35,685 nt of DNA from Halomonas sp. (GTDB taxonomy: Bacteria > Pseudomonadota > Gammaproteobacteria > Pseudomonadales > Halomonadaceae). Below, piece after piece: positions 1-7,367 of this stretch (positions are counted from its first letter, which is position 1; every line of letters begins with the position of its first letter). The translations under genes were made by a program, and so were the position numbers. The notes beneath the pieces were generated by a model, which saw only the letters and a program-made list of their open reading frames with translations, was not told where the DNA came from and made no database searches. The stretch lies in the NCBI RefSeq assembly GCF_007692655.1, contig NZ_REBQ01000073.1, positions 1 to 35,685 of the forward strand, given 5' to 3'.

Positions 1-77
1 TGCTCACCCGCGATGTAGGCGGCCAGGGCACTACCGCAAGCCTAGGCAAGGCGATAGCCCAGCAAATTAGTTCTTAA
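1..77 (+). CDS. C-terminal end of an isocitrate/isopropylmalate dehydrogenase-family protein (5' truncated)
   Basis: An open frame enters from the left edge and stops with TAA at 75-77. The 24 readable residues begin LTRDVGGQGTTASLGKAI. This resembles the extreme C-terminus of NAD(P)-dependent beta-decarboxylating dehydrogenases (isocitrate, isopropylmalate or tartrate dehydrogenases), where a T-x-D-x-G-G-x-x-x-T stretch precedes the last helix. The active site lies outside the window, so the substrate cannot be told. The family call rests on this short tail alone. Confidence 0.5.
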   Translation, partial: LTRDVGGQGTTASLGKAIAQQISS

Positions 78-80
78 CAG

Positions 81-158
81 TAACGGCGCTTTTTATGTCA
101 TCTAAGCTTTTCATAACAACTAAGCTTTTCATGACAACTAGGAAGCGCCGTTAATTTT
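81..158 (+). terminator. Long-loop inverted repeat closing the dehydrogenase gene
   Basis: An 11-bp perfect stem is formed by 81-91 (TAACGGCGCTT) and 143-153 (AAGCGCCGTTA), followed by a T-rich run. It starts four bases after the stop codon. The 51-base loop is unusual: it contains two tandem 18-base units with AAGCTT cores. It may act as a terminator, but the loop is much longer than in ordinary intrinsic terminators. Confidence 0.4.
102..137. repeat. 18-base tandem repeat (two units)
   Basis: Two adjacent copies of CTAAGCTTTTCATAACAA / CTAAGCTTTTCATGACAA differ at one base. They lie inside the loop of the 81-153 inverted repeat. A related degenerate pair is seen at 2852-2889. Confidence 0.7.
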
Positions 159-319
159 TCTTAAAACATGCTTCTCCCTACCGCTAAATCTTCTTCTTTT
201 AACGTTGACGAAGACTATTGACAGCAACAACAAAAACCATCATTTTCAGTTGTAAATTACCGCCATCCCACTATGAGTACTATTTCTTTGCTTACTCAAT
301 GGGGAATCCAGGAGTACAC

Positions 320-353
320 GTCACATACCTCCGATAATTAAAAAGTATGTGAC
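320..353 (+). promoter_or_regulatory. Perfect 9-bp inverted repeat upstream of the diguanylate cyclase
   Basis: GTCACATAC (320-328) and GTATGTGAC (345-353) are exact reverse complements around an AT-rich 16-base spacer that contains a -10-like GATAAT. No T-run follows, so a regulator binding site or an mRNA 5' hairpin is more likely than a terminator. Confidence 0.35.
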
Positions 354-431
354 TGTCGATCAACCACCGCGGGCGTGCTTTTCGTACAAACCCTAGAGCT
401 TCCTTCGCCAACTTACTCCGAGGTATCGGCT

Positions 432-1427
432 ATGCAGAAGCTCTTAACCAAGCAGGTTCTTTTTGAGCACCGTTTGAAAATTGCCTTGGAAGCAAGTGGT
501 CTGGATCTATGGGAAAACGATCTCAGCACCGGCGAAATCATCTTCGGCTTGTCTAAAGTGTTTGATCAGTTAGGCTATGCCAGTCAAGAAACAGCTGCCT
601 ATATCGATGATATCTTCTCATTGATGCACCCAGACGATATTGCCACGGTTAAACTCGCCGTTAACCGACATGTCGAAGGCGAAACATCCCGCTATTACAG
701 CGAGTTCCGTCTACGCAACCAAGCCGGTGAGTGGGTATGGTTTGCCAACTATGGCAAGATTATTGATCGCGACGAAAATAATAGAGGACACCGTTTTACC
801 GGTGTGTGCTTTAGCCTCGAAGAGCAGATGCGCTACAAGGAGGAGCTGAACGCGCTAAATACACGCTTGGCTACACAGAATGAACAGCTTGAACAAATGA
901 ACAAAGAGTTACACCGTTTAGCAAATTATGATGCGCTAACCAATACCGTTAATCGCCGAAGACTAATGGAATTGGGTCTAGAGGAAGTAGAGCGTGCAAA
1001 GCACTTTAACCTCCACCTCTCTTTTATGCTGATCGATATCGACTTTTTTAAGATCATCAACGATACCTGGGGCCACCTAGCGGGAGACCAAGCGATAAAA
1101 GCCGTTGCCCAGCGTTGTGAAGATACGCTAAAAGACCAAATTGCAACGCTAGGCAGATTTGGCGGCGAAGAATTCACTGTGCTTCTGCCCTCTCTCTCCC
1201 AAGAAGGTGCAGAGGCAGTTGCCAATCAAATATGCACGTGCATTGCTAAAGAAGGCGTATGGCTGCCTGATATCGGTCAAGCAATCCCGGTCACGGTAAG
1301 CATCGGAGTGGCAGAGCTCTCTCGGATTGGAGGGGGCGGTTTTTCAGAACTGATTGATGCCGCTGATAAGGCGTTGTATGAAGCAAAAAGGAGCGGCCGA
1401 AACAAGGTCTGCACGCATCCGGGTTAA
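432..1427 (+). CDS. PAS-GGDEF diguanylate cyclase (soluble)
   Basis: Likely makes cyclic di-GMP from two GTP in the cytoplasm. From the ATG at 432 the protein has 331 residues: a PAS-type sensor at about 15-130 (PAS_3-like, with the FxGVxFSLEE end typical of PAS/PAC), a coiled-coil linker at about 131-163, and a GGDEF domain from about 165. The active loop is GGEEF (244-248), compatible with activity. The RxxD product-inhibition site expected just upstream is absent (DQIA in that slot). An in-frame GTG at 375 would add 19 residues but has no ribosome site, whereas GAGGT sits 7 bases before ATG 432. No membrane segment is visible. The ligand of the PAS domain is unknown. Confidence 0.9.
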   Translation: MQKLLTKQVLFEHRLKIALEASGLDLWENDLSTGEIIFGLSKVFDQLGYASQETAAYIDDIFSLMHPDDIATVKLAVNRHVEGETSRYYSEFRLRNQAGEWVWFANYGKIIDRDENNRGHRFTGVCFSLEEQMRYKEELNALNTRLATQNEQLEQMNKELHRLANYDALTNTVNRRRLMELGLEEVERAKHFNLHLSFMLIDIDFFKIINDTWGHLAGDQAIKAVAQRCEDTLKDQIATLGRFGGEEFTVLLPSLSQEGAEAVANQICTCIAKEGVWLPDIGQAIPVTVSIGVAELSRIGGGGFSELIDAADKALYEAKRSGRNKVCTHPG

Positions 1428-1458
1428 CGGTCATTACAACATCAAACCTGCCATCAAA

Positions 1459-1478
1459 AACGCCCCCACAGGGGCGTT
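1459..1478. terminator. Bidirectional intrinsic terminator between the cyclase and wrbA
   Basis: AACGCCCC (1459-1466) pairs with GGGGCGTT (1471-1478) around a short loop. On the minus strand it is followed by TTTTT, so it is a good terminator for wrbA. On the plus strand the T-run is weak. Confidence 0.75.
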
Positions 1479-1511
1479 CAAAACATCTTGCATGTAACTA
1501 ACCAATACCGG

Positions 1512-2111
1512 CTAGCTTGCCAGTTTCACAGCCGTTTTAGCCACCAGTTCCCCCTGGAAGCGGGCGATTTTCAATTCACGCTCATCAGGTTGGCGCGAAC
1601 CATCGCCACCAGCTAGAGTTGCTGCGCCGTAAGGCGTACCGCCGCTCACTTTAGAGATATCGAACTGCTCTTCAACGCCGTAGCCGATGGGCACAATGAT
1701 CATGCCGTGGTGGGCAAGCGTGGTCCAGGTAGAGGTAATGGTCATTTCATCACCGCCGCCAGTACCGGTAGACGTAAATACGCTGGCCACCTTGCCTCGC
1801 AGAGCACCGTTCGCCCATAGACCACCGGTTTGATCCAGGAACGTGCGCATTTGACCCGCCATGTTGCCGAACCGGGTGGGCGTACCGAAAATGATTGCAT
1901 CGTAGTCTGCGAGTTCTTGCGGAGTAGCTTCAGGGGTAGCGAAGTCCTGCTTGCCACCGGCGTTCTTGAACGCTTCCTCAGGCATGGTTTCCGGCACGCG
2001 CTTGACGGTCACTTCAACGCCACTAACACCTTTAGCGCCTTCGGCCACCGCGTTGGCCATCGTATCAATATGACCGTACATGGAATAATAAAGTACTAGT
2101 ACCTTTGTCAT
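1512..2111 (-). CDS. wrbA: NAD(P)H:quinone oxidoreductase WrbA
   Basis: A flavodoxin-like FMN enzyme that reduces quinones by two electrons, protecting against quinone and oxidative stress. From the start at 2111 the product is 199 residues, the usual WrbA size. The N-terminus [17 protein letters not shown] is the FMN phosphate-binding loop. [20 protein letters not shown] and the [11 protein letters not shown] segment are WrbA hallmarks. An upstream in-frame start at 2144 adds 11 residues but lacks a ribosome site; AAGGAG lies 6-7 bases before the start at 2111. It is divergent from the hemerythrin-like gene, and a near-palindrome at 2146-2161 may be its operator. Confidence 0.93.
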   Translation of the reverse strand: MTKVLVLYYSMYGHIDTMANAVAEGAKGVSGVEVTVKRVPETMPEEAFKNAGGKQDFATPEATPQELADYDAIIFGTPTRFGNMAGQMRTFLDQTGGLWANGALRGKVASVFTSTGTGGGDEMTITSTWTTLAHHGMIIVPIGYGVEEQFDISKVSGGTPYGAATLAGGDGSRQPDERELKIARFQGELVAKTAVKLAS

Positions 2112-2145
2112 TGCAAACTCCTTTGTAATGCGGTGAACGTACACT

Positions 2146-2161
2146 TAGTAACTGGTCACTA
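2146..2161 (-). promoter_or_regulatory. Near-palindromic candidate operator for wrbA
   Basis: TAGTAAC (2146-2152), TG, GTCACTA (2155-2161): the half-sites are reverse complements at six of seven positions. The element lies about 35-50 bases upstream of the wrbA start, a usual place for a repressor or quinone sensor. The regulator is not identifiable. Confidence 0.35.
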
Positions 2162-2252
2162 GAACATAGCCTAATTGAACGTAGAAAAAAGCGAATGTTT
2201 TCGACCGCAAGCATCGATTTCATCGACGCTCTTCACCTTGCGCTTCACGTCA

Positions 2253-2290
2253 ACTACCACTAACGTTTGTGTTGACTACCGCAAACGTTT
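2253..2290 (+). promoter_or_regulatory. 22-bp-period direct repeat and inverted repeat upstream of the hemerythrin gene
   Basis: ACTACCACTAACGTTT (2253-2268) and ACTACCGCAAACGTTT (2275-2290) match at 14 of 16 positions with a 22-base period, about two helical turns. Within them, AACGTTTG (2262-2269) and CAAACGTT (2282-2289) form a perfect 8-bp inverted repeat. The second copy ends 14 bases before the start codon, so bound protein could block initiation. Confidence 0.45.
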
Positions 2291-2304
2291 CCAAGGAGCC
2301 TGGA

Positions 2305-2745
2305 ATGACGATTTTTGAAGCCCTGCGCAAGGATCATGATATACAGCGCGATCTGCTTGCCCGGTTAGTGGAGACTCACGGCAATAGCGATGAACGCGAC
2401 AGTATCTATCAGCAGGTGCGTTCTGAACTGCAGTACCACGCGGCGGCCGAAGAGCGTGCACTCTATATACCCATGATGTCGCTTGATCTGACTCAAGAAA
2501 AAGCCCGGCATAGCGTCGCTGAACATCATGAAATTGATGAGCTGCTAGAGCTGCTTGATGACATTGATTACAGCGCAACCCACTGGCTGACCCATGCTAA
2601 ACAGCTTCAGGAATTAGTGACCCACCACTTGGATGAAGAGGAGCAGGAAGTGTTTCAACTGGCGGGGCGAGGCCTGCAAGATAATCAAAAAACGTCATTA
2701 GCCAACGAGTACCAGGAAGAGATGCAGCGACAGCGCTCCGCATAA
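2305..2745 (+). CDS. Hemerythrin HHE domain-containing protein
   Basis: A small four-helix-bundle protein of 146 residues with the hemerythrin iron-ligand pattern: DH at 10-11, H45 and E49 in YHAAAEE, HH at 74-75, and HH..EEE at 107-113. Such proteins bind a di-iron centre and are linked to oxygen, nitric oxide or iron stress. The start at 2305 is chosen because AAGGAG lies 6 bases upstream; an earlier in-frame start at 2269 lies inside the repeat region and has no ribosome site. It is divergent from wrbA, which fits a redox-stress pair. The exact ligand (O2, NO or iron) cannot be told. Confidence 0.87.
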   Translation: MTIFEALRKDHDIQRDLLARLVETHGNSDERDSIYQQVRSELQYHAAAEERALYIPMMSLDLTQEKARHSVAEHHEIDELLELLDDIDYSATHWLTHAKQLQELVTHHLDEEEQEVFQLAGRGLQDNQKTSLANEYQEEMQRQRSA

Positions 2746-2766
2746 CACTTGCTATGCGCGTTACTC

Positions 2767-2802
2767 TCCACAGTACAATCCACAGTACGATCCACAGTAA
2801 TA
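2767..2802. repeat. 12-base tandem repeat (three units)
   Basis: TCCACAGTACAA, TCCACAGTACGA and TCCACAGTAATA lie head to tail between the hemerythrin stop codon and its terminator. Confidence 0.7.
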
Positions 2803-2808
2803 TGCGCC

Positions 2809-2845
2809 AAAAGCACTCATGCGAAAGCATGAGTGCTTTTCTTTT
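2809..2845 (+). terminator. Intrinsic terminator after the hemerythrin gene
   Basis: A perfect 14-bp stem (2809-2822 with 2827-2840) is closed by a GAAA tetraloop and followed by CTTTT. The stem has terminal A and T runs, so it can work in both directions. Confidence 0.9.
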
Positions 2846-2851
2846 ATGAAT

Positions 2852-2889
2852 AGGTTTTTCATCTAACAACTAGGCTTTTTCACGCGAAC
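2852..2889. repeat. Degenerate relative of the 18-base repeat at 102-137
   Basis: The stretch reads as two diverged units (AGGTTTTTCATCTAACAA and CTAGGCTTTTTCACGCGAA), resembling the CTAAGCTTTTCATAACAA units near the left edge. Both places are intergenic. Confidence 0.35.
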
Positions 2890-2963
2890 GACCTATACGC
2901 TTGTGGTGAGTGCTCAGCTTGGACACCCTATGGTCAGATTTATAACAATCAAAGGAGCTGACA

Positions 2964-3950
2964 ATGCTAGGCCAATGGCTCGACTGGTCACTTGATGGGC
3001 AGCTCCCTGCCGCCGCCAAAGGTGTATTTCCAAGCGGCACATATCATTTACATGCGCCCGGCATTTTGGAACTCATCCCCCATACAGCTGCACAGGATGG
3101 CCATGCGTGCATTTTTTCGGCGGCCATACACGGCAATGAAACCGCCCCGGTTGAACTGTTAGGCGCGTGGCTAAGCGCCATGGAAGCAGGCACGATACAG
3201 CTGGGCGCTCCTGTGCTGGTGATCCTGGGAAACCTGCCCGCACTTAAAACACAGCAACGTTTTATCACTACCAATTTAAATCGTCTCTTCAACCGCGAAC
3301 TCGCTGCTGAAGGCGAAGAACCTGACCGTGCTCGCAAGCTCATGGCTGCCGTCGATGCTTTTTACCTACGTCACTCACCGCTGCCAAAACTGCATTACGA
3401 CCTCCATACTGCCATTCGCGATAGCCAATATCCACGCTTCGTAGTGGAGCCTTTTGCCGAATCCCCTACCAACGCTGAACAGTGGAACTGGCTAACCGCT
3501 GCAGCTATGCAGGCGGTACTCCATCAACATCAGCACAGCTGGACATTTTCTCACTACAGCAAGCACTATCATGGTGCTCAGGCGTTCACTTTTGAGCTGG
3601 GCCGCGTAGCTCCTTTTGGGCACAATGACATGGCATCGCTGAAACCCATGCTGGCGCTACTGACAGCGCTAAGTGAGGGTAAGCAACCGCCAAGTCAGCC
3701 CGCTGCGCAAATGCTGTTTTTCCAGGTTCAGCATGAGCTAATCCGACAAACAGATGATTTCCAGCTGTGCTTTGCTGAAGACACCGCCAATTTTAGTCGC
3801 TTTGAGCCTGGGACGCTGCTGGCCAAAGACGGCGAAGCCGGTGATTTTGAGGTCGGTAGCTCACCACTCTATGTGGTGTTTCCCAATGCCAGCGTTGAAA
3901 TCGGCGCTCGAGCGGCGTTGTTGGTTACACCAGTTAGCTCAACGCTGTAG
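2964..3950 (+). CDS. astE: Succinylglutamate desuccinylase
   Basis: Hydrolyses N-succinylglutamate to glutamate and succinate, the last step of the arginine succinyltransferase pathway, in the cytoplasm. The 328 residues match the AstE family length. Zinc ligands fit the M14-like AstE/AspA fold: HGNE at 56-59 (H56, E59) and H148 in YDLHTA. NLNRLFNRE (104-112) is the substrate-binding stretch, and E211 in FTFELG is the likely catalytic acid. AAGGAG precedes the ATG by 6-7 bases. No astCADB gene is in the window; instead a basic amino-acid type ABC transporter follows, which supports a role in arginine/ornithine catabolism. Confidence 0.9.
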   Translation: MLGQWLDWSLDGQLPAAAKGVFPSGTYHLHAPGILELIPHTAAQDGHACIFSAAIHGNETAPVELLGAWLSAMEAGTIQLGAPVLVILGNLPALKTQQRFITTNLNRLFNRELAAEGEEPDRARKLMAAVDAFYLRHSPLPKLHYDLHTAIRDSQYPRFVVEPFAESPTNAEQWNWLTAAAMQAVLHQHQHSWTFSHYSKHYHGAQAFTFELGRVAPFGHNDMASLKPMLALLTALSEGKQPPSQPAAQMLFFQVQHELIRQTDDFQLCFAEDTANFSRFEPGTLLAKDGEAGDFEVGSSPLYVVFPNASVEIGARAALLVTPVSSTL

Positions 3951-4057
3951 TGAGTTTTAGAATAATAACCATGAGGCGATATCAGGCCACTCAATGCGTC
4001 TACAACCAACGTCGAGTGCTTAAAGTTATAAGGAAAGCGCGCATAATGCGCTCAGCC

Positions 4058-4066
4058 TGATAGAAT
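4058..4066 (+). promoter_or_regulatory. Extended -10 promoter element upstream of the ABC operon
   Basis: TGATAGAAT is a TGn-extended -10 (TAGAAT) about 95 bases before the ATPase start. No good -35 is seen at 16-18 bases, which extended -10 promoters tolerate. It lies in the 212-base gap after astE, so the transporter may have its own promoter. Confidence 0.35.
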
Positions 4067-4162
4067 CGCCCCTTTTTTCGCGCCAGCCGCATCACAGCCC
4101 GTTATTGATAACCTACTGCTGATAACCTGTTGCTGCGGCAACTCTGTACTGGAGCCAATGTT

Positions 4163-4933
4163 ATGGCCGCTACGCCTACACCCCTTGAAGTGCGTAATAT
4201 TAAAAAGCGCTTTGGTGACACGGAAGTTCTAAAAGGACTCTCACTGGAAGCCCAAAAGGGCGATGTGATTACCTTAATTGGAGCCTCTGGCTCGGGTAAA
4301 AGTACCTTTTTGCGCTGCATGAATTTGCTAGAGCAGCCGGACGACGGCGACCTCATTGTTCATGGCGAACCCATCCGCTTTAAAACTACCAAGCACGGCC
4401 GTGAACCAGAAGATTGGAAGCAGGTAGTACGCATGCGCGCCAAGCTTTCCATGGTGTTCCAAAGCTTCAACCTTTGGGCCCACATGACGCTGCTGGAAAA
4501 TATCATTGAAGCGCCCATTCATGTATTGAAAAAACCCAAAAAAGAGGCCCTGGAGCACGCTCATGCCTTGCTGGAGCGCGTGGGCTTAAGCGCCCGTGCT
4601 AACGCCTATCCTGCGCAAATGTCAGGCGGCCAACAGCAGCGTGGCGCGATTGCACGCGCGCTGGCAATGGACCCGGAAGTCATGCTGTTTGACGAGCCAA
4701 CGTCTGCCCTTGACCCTGAACTGGTCGGCGACGTGCTTAAGGTAATGCATGGCTTGGCGGAAGAGGGTCGTACCATGGTTGTGGTGACTCACGAAATGAG
4801 CTTCGCCCGCGATGTATCCAGCCAGGTGATTTACCTTCACCAGGGCTTAGTGGAAGAAGCCGGACCGCCCTCTGAGGTGTTGGGTAACCCAACGTCTCCG
4901 CGCCTGAAACAGTTCCTGGCTCCCAAATACTAA
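4163..4933 (+). CDS. Polar amino-acid ABC transporter, ATP-binding protein (HisP/ArtP/AotP type)
   Basis: Cytoplasmic ATPase that powers the adjoining permease pair. From ATG 4163 it is 256 residues: Walker A GASGSGKST (40-48), Q-loop Q100, signature SGGQQQR (154-160), Walker B VMLFDE (173-178) and switch H210. The roughly 20-residue insertion between Walker A and the Q-loop (KTTKHGREPEDWKQ area) is typical of the HisP/AotP subgroup for histidine, arginine, ornithine or octopine. GGAG lies 8 bases before this ATG; a TTG further upstream has no such site. It is followed at 15 bases by the first permease. Confidence 0.92.
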   Translation: MAATPTPLEVRNIKKRFGDTEVLKGLSLEAQKGDVITLIGASGSGKSTFLRCMNLLEQPDDGDLIVHGEPIRFKTTKHGREPEDWKQVVRMRAKLSMVFQSFNLWAHMTLLENIIEAPIHVLKKPKKEALEHAHALLERVGLSARANAYPAQMSGGQQQRGAIARALAMDPEVMLFDEPTSALDPELVGDVLKVMHGLAEEGRTMVVVTHEMSFARDVSSQVIYLHQGLVEEAGPPSEVLGNPTSPRLKQFLAPKY

Positions 4934-4948
4934 TCCGCGAGGCTCACC

Positions 4949-5650
4949 ATGCTTGATTTGCAAGGTTACGGTCCCCGCCTGATTGAAGGGGCTGGCGTCA
5001 CGATTCAACTGGCGGTGCTGTCATTAATACTGGCCATTGTGCTTGGGCTACTGACTGCAAGCGCCAAGATGTCACGCAATTGGTTATTCCGGCGAACGGC
5101 CACGGTCTACACCACACTCATTCGCGGCATACCTGATCTAGTCCTGATGATGCTGCTGTTTTTTGGTGGTCAAATAGGCGTTAACGCCATCAGCGACATA
5201 CTCTATTACAACTATGACATTGATATTTATATCAATTTTAACGCTTTTGCTGCAGGCGTATTGACCATCGGTTTTATCTTCGGCGCCTACATGGGCGAGA
5301 CCTTTCGGGGCGCCTTTATGGCAGTGGAGAACGGCCAGATCGAAGCGGGTAAAGCCTACGGCATGAGTGATGGCCTAGTGTTTCGACGCATTCGTTTTCC
5401 ACAAATGATGCGCCATGCGCTGCCAGGACTATCTAACAATTGGATGGTGCTACTCAAGACTACCGCGCTCGTTTCGGTTATCGGCCTGACGGATATGGTA
5501 CGGGTGGCCGCCGAAGCCTCCCGTGCCACCCATGAGCCTTTTACCTTTTTGCTGCCAGTCGCTGCGGTCTATCTGCTAATCGCCAGCGTATCTGAATGGA
5601 TATTCTCGCGGCTGCAAAAACGCTACGACATCGGTTTTGGGGAGCAATAA
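4949..5650 (+). CDS. Amino-acid ABC transporter permease 1 (HisQ/ArtQ type)
   Basis: Inner-membrane permease of 233 residues with about five membrane helices. The cytoplasmic EAA loop is clear: GQIEAGKAYGMSDGLVFRRI followed by FPQMMRHALPGL, the contact site for the ATPase. The N-terminal EGAGVTIQLAVLSLILAIVLG segment is typical of the HisMQ family. It starts 15 bases after the ATPase stop and its stop abuts the next permease, so the three genes form one operon. Confidence 0.9.
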   Translation: MLDLQGYGPRLIEGAGVTIQLAVLSLILAIVLGLLTASAKMSRNWLFRRTATVYTTLIRGIPDLVLMMLLFFGGQIGVNAISDILYYNYDIDIYINFNAFAAGVLTIGFIFGAYMGETFRGAFMAVENGQIEAGKAYGMSDGLVFRRIRFPQMMRHALPGLSNNWMVLLKTTALVSVIGLTDMVRVAAEASRATHEPFTFLLPVAAVYLLIASVSEWIFSRLQKRYDIGFGEQ

Positions 5651-5651
5651 T

Positions 5652-6383
5652 ATGCTGGATTTTTCTGCGTGGTTTAACGACCTGCTGGCCGGGAACCTTA
5701 TTTTTACACCCACGACTCTCGGCTACTATTGGGAAGGGTTAGTCACCACGACCCAACTGGTGTTTCTGGCCCTGCTGGCCGGGCTAATTTTGGCAGTGCC
5801 GCTGGCCATTATGCGGAGCTCAAAACATAAATGGATTAGCCTACCGGTATATCTTTATACCTACGTATTTCGCGGCACCCCACTGCTGATACAGCTCTAC
5901 ATTATCTACTATGGGGTAGTGTTTGTTGATGGCATTCAACAGACCTTCCTATGGCCAATCTTACGCGAGGCCTTCTACCCCGCCCTGATTGCATTTACGT
6001 TAAACACAGCAGCCTACACAACGGAGATTTTCCGGGGTGCCATTAAAGCCACTGCCCAAGGTGAGATCGAGGCTGCCCGTGCCTATGGCATGTCACCACG
6101 CCTAATGATGCGGCGTATTATTCTGCCCAGCGCCTTTCGTCGTGCCCTGCCCGCCTACGGCAACGAAGTCATCTTTATGCTCCACGCCAGTGCCATTGCC
6201 AGCGTGGTCACATTAATGGATTTAACCGGTGCCGCGCGCTTTGTATACGCACGCTTTTACGCGCCGTTTGAGGCGTTTTTGTTCGTAGCGGCTATCTATC
6301 TATGCTTAACCTTCGCGATTTTGTATTTCTTCCGCTATTTGGAGAAAAAGCTGCTGGCCCACTTGAGACCCCAAACGGCGTAG
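5652..6383 (+). CDS. Amino-acid ABC transporter permease 2 (HisM/ArtM type)
   Basis: Second permease, 243 residues, forming the channel with the preceding protein. It has an EAA motif (GEIEAARAYGMSPRLMMRRI) and the family stretch YVFRGTPLLIQLYIIYYG. The start at 5652 follows the previous stop by one base and has GGGGAG 8 bases upstream; an overlapping in-frame start at 5637 would put the ribosome site inside the gene. The pair of different permeases matches HisQM/AotQM systems for basic amino acids. Confidence 0.9.
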   Translation: MLDFSAWFNDLLAGNLIFTPTTLGYYWEGLVTTTQLVFLALLAGLILAVPLAIMRSSKHKWISLPVYLYTYVFRGTPLLIQLYIIYYGVVFVDGIQQTFLWPILREAFYPALIAFTLNTAAYTTEIFRGAIKATAQGEIEAARAYGMSPRLMMRRIILPSAFRRALPAYGNEVIFMLHASAIASVVTLMDLTGAARFVYARFYAPFEAFLFVAAIYLCLTFAILYFFRYLEKKLLAHLRPQTA

Positions 6384-6544
6384 CGATTGACTTGCCCACA
6401 TCGCTTAAACAGATGATAGGAATACCGCGAGCGTAAAACAAACGTTGGTTCATCGATTCGATCCCCTCTTTTCGTTACCGCCATCCTGGGTTAGCTTAAA
6501 GGGGATCACCATTAGGTGAAGTTGATACTCTTGGAGTTAAAAGA

Positions 6545-7321
6545 ATGAAAAAACTGCTCTCTATTTCACTGCTTGGCTTAGCCGTTGCAGCCGCCTCCTC
6601 GGCGCAAGCACGTGACTATGACCACGTTCGTATTGGTGTTGATATCCCTTACGAACCGATGGAATACCGCACCGCTGACGGCGAACTCACGGGCTTTGAT
6701 ATCGACCTGGGCAATGCACTTTGCGAACGTATTGGCGTTACCTGCGAATGGGTTGAGCAAGAGTGGGACGGCATTATTCCTGGCTTAATGTCACGCAACT
6801 ACGATGCCATCATGTCATCGATGACCATCAACGATGAGCGTCGTGAGCAGGTGCTGTTCTCTGACCCCTACATCACGATGCCGTCTGCCTGGTTTGCGCC
6901 CAGCACGCTGGATATCAGTGAAGCCAATGAAGAGACCCTTGATGGCAAGACCATCGGCGTACAGCGCGGCACCCTCCAGGATAACTACGTTACTGACAAC
7001 TATAGCAGCGTTGCCAGTGTCAGCCGTTACTCCACTGCCGACGATATGGTGCTGGATATGCAAGCCGAGCGCCTGGACATCGTCTTCCTGGATTACCCAA
7101 TTGGCCAAACCACTCTGCTAGATAGTGAGCACGGTGATTACGTGTTGATTGGTGAAACCATTACTGAACCTAAAGAGTATTTTGGCGACGGCTTTGGGAT
7201 TGCCTTCCGTCAGCGTGACGAAGCATTGGCTGAGCGTTTCAACGAAGCCCTCGCTGAGCTGCAAGAAGATGGCACCTACGACGAAATCTACGCCCGTTAT
7301 TTCGGTGAAGACGAAGAGTAA
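6545..7321 (+). CDS. Periplasmic amino-acid binding protein 1 (LAO/HisJ/AotJ type)
   Basis: Periplasmic receptor that hands substrate to the permeases. 258 residues; a signal peptide ends in SSAQA at about residue 22. Mature features are GVDIPYEPMEYR, GFDIDLGNALC, a Cys60-Cys67 pair as in HisJ/LAO proteins, and WDGIIPGL with an aromatic pocket residue as in the arginine/ornithine/octopine subgroup. R99 in NDER probably pairs with the substrate carboxylate, and D183 in FLDYP probably with the amino group (by comparison with HisJ). It is strongly acidic, as expected of a halophile. It lies 161 bases after the permease and is followed by a terminator. Confidence 0.9.
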   Translation: MKKLLSISLLGLAVAAASSAQARDYDHVRIGVDIPYEPMEYRTADGELTGFDIDLGNALCERIGVTCEWVEQEWDGIIPGLMSRNYDAIMSSMTINDERREQVLFSDPYITMPSAWFAPSTLDISEANEETLDGKTIGVQRGTLQDNYVTDNYSSVASVSRYSTADDMVLDMQAERLDIVFLDYPIGQTTLLDSEHGDYVLIGETITEPKEYFGDGFGIAFRQRDEALAERFNEALAELQEDGTYDEIYARYFGEDEE

Positions 7322-7333
7322 TAGCTGACTACA

Positions 7334-7361
7334 ACACCCCCGGCCTCCGGGGGTGTTTCGT
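7334..7361 (+). terminator. Intrinsic terminator after binding protein 1
   Basis: ACACCCCCGG (7334-7343) pairs perfectly with CCGGGGGTGT (7347-7356) around a CCT loop, followed by TTCGTT. The short T-run may allow some read-through into the next binding-protein gene. Confidence 0.75.
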
Positions 7362-7367
7362 TAGGAA

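Larger units (their letters stand above)
78..431. other. AT-rich intergenic region upstream of the diguanylate cyclase
   Basis: No convincing gene is seen here. The left part holds the long-loop inverted repeat with tandem units. At 218-223 there is a TTGACA hexamer, but only a poor -10 match (CATTTT) at the right spacing. At 320-353 there is a perfect 9-bp inverted repeat. The cyclase promoter is probably in this region, but I cannot place it firmly. Confidence 0.6.

Noticed and set aside
218..246. TTGACA at 218-223 as promoter of the diguanylate cyclase
   Set aside because: The -10 at 17 bases is CATTTT, only three of six matches, and it would leave a leader of about 180 bases; not strong enough to annotate.
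2768..2802. 12-base repeats as a CRISPR array
   Set aside because: The units are contiguous without spacers and far too short.
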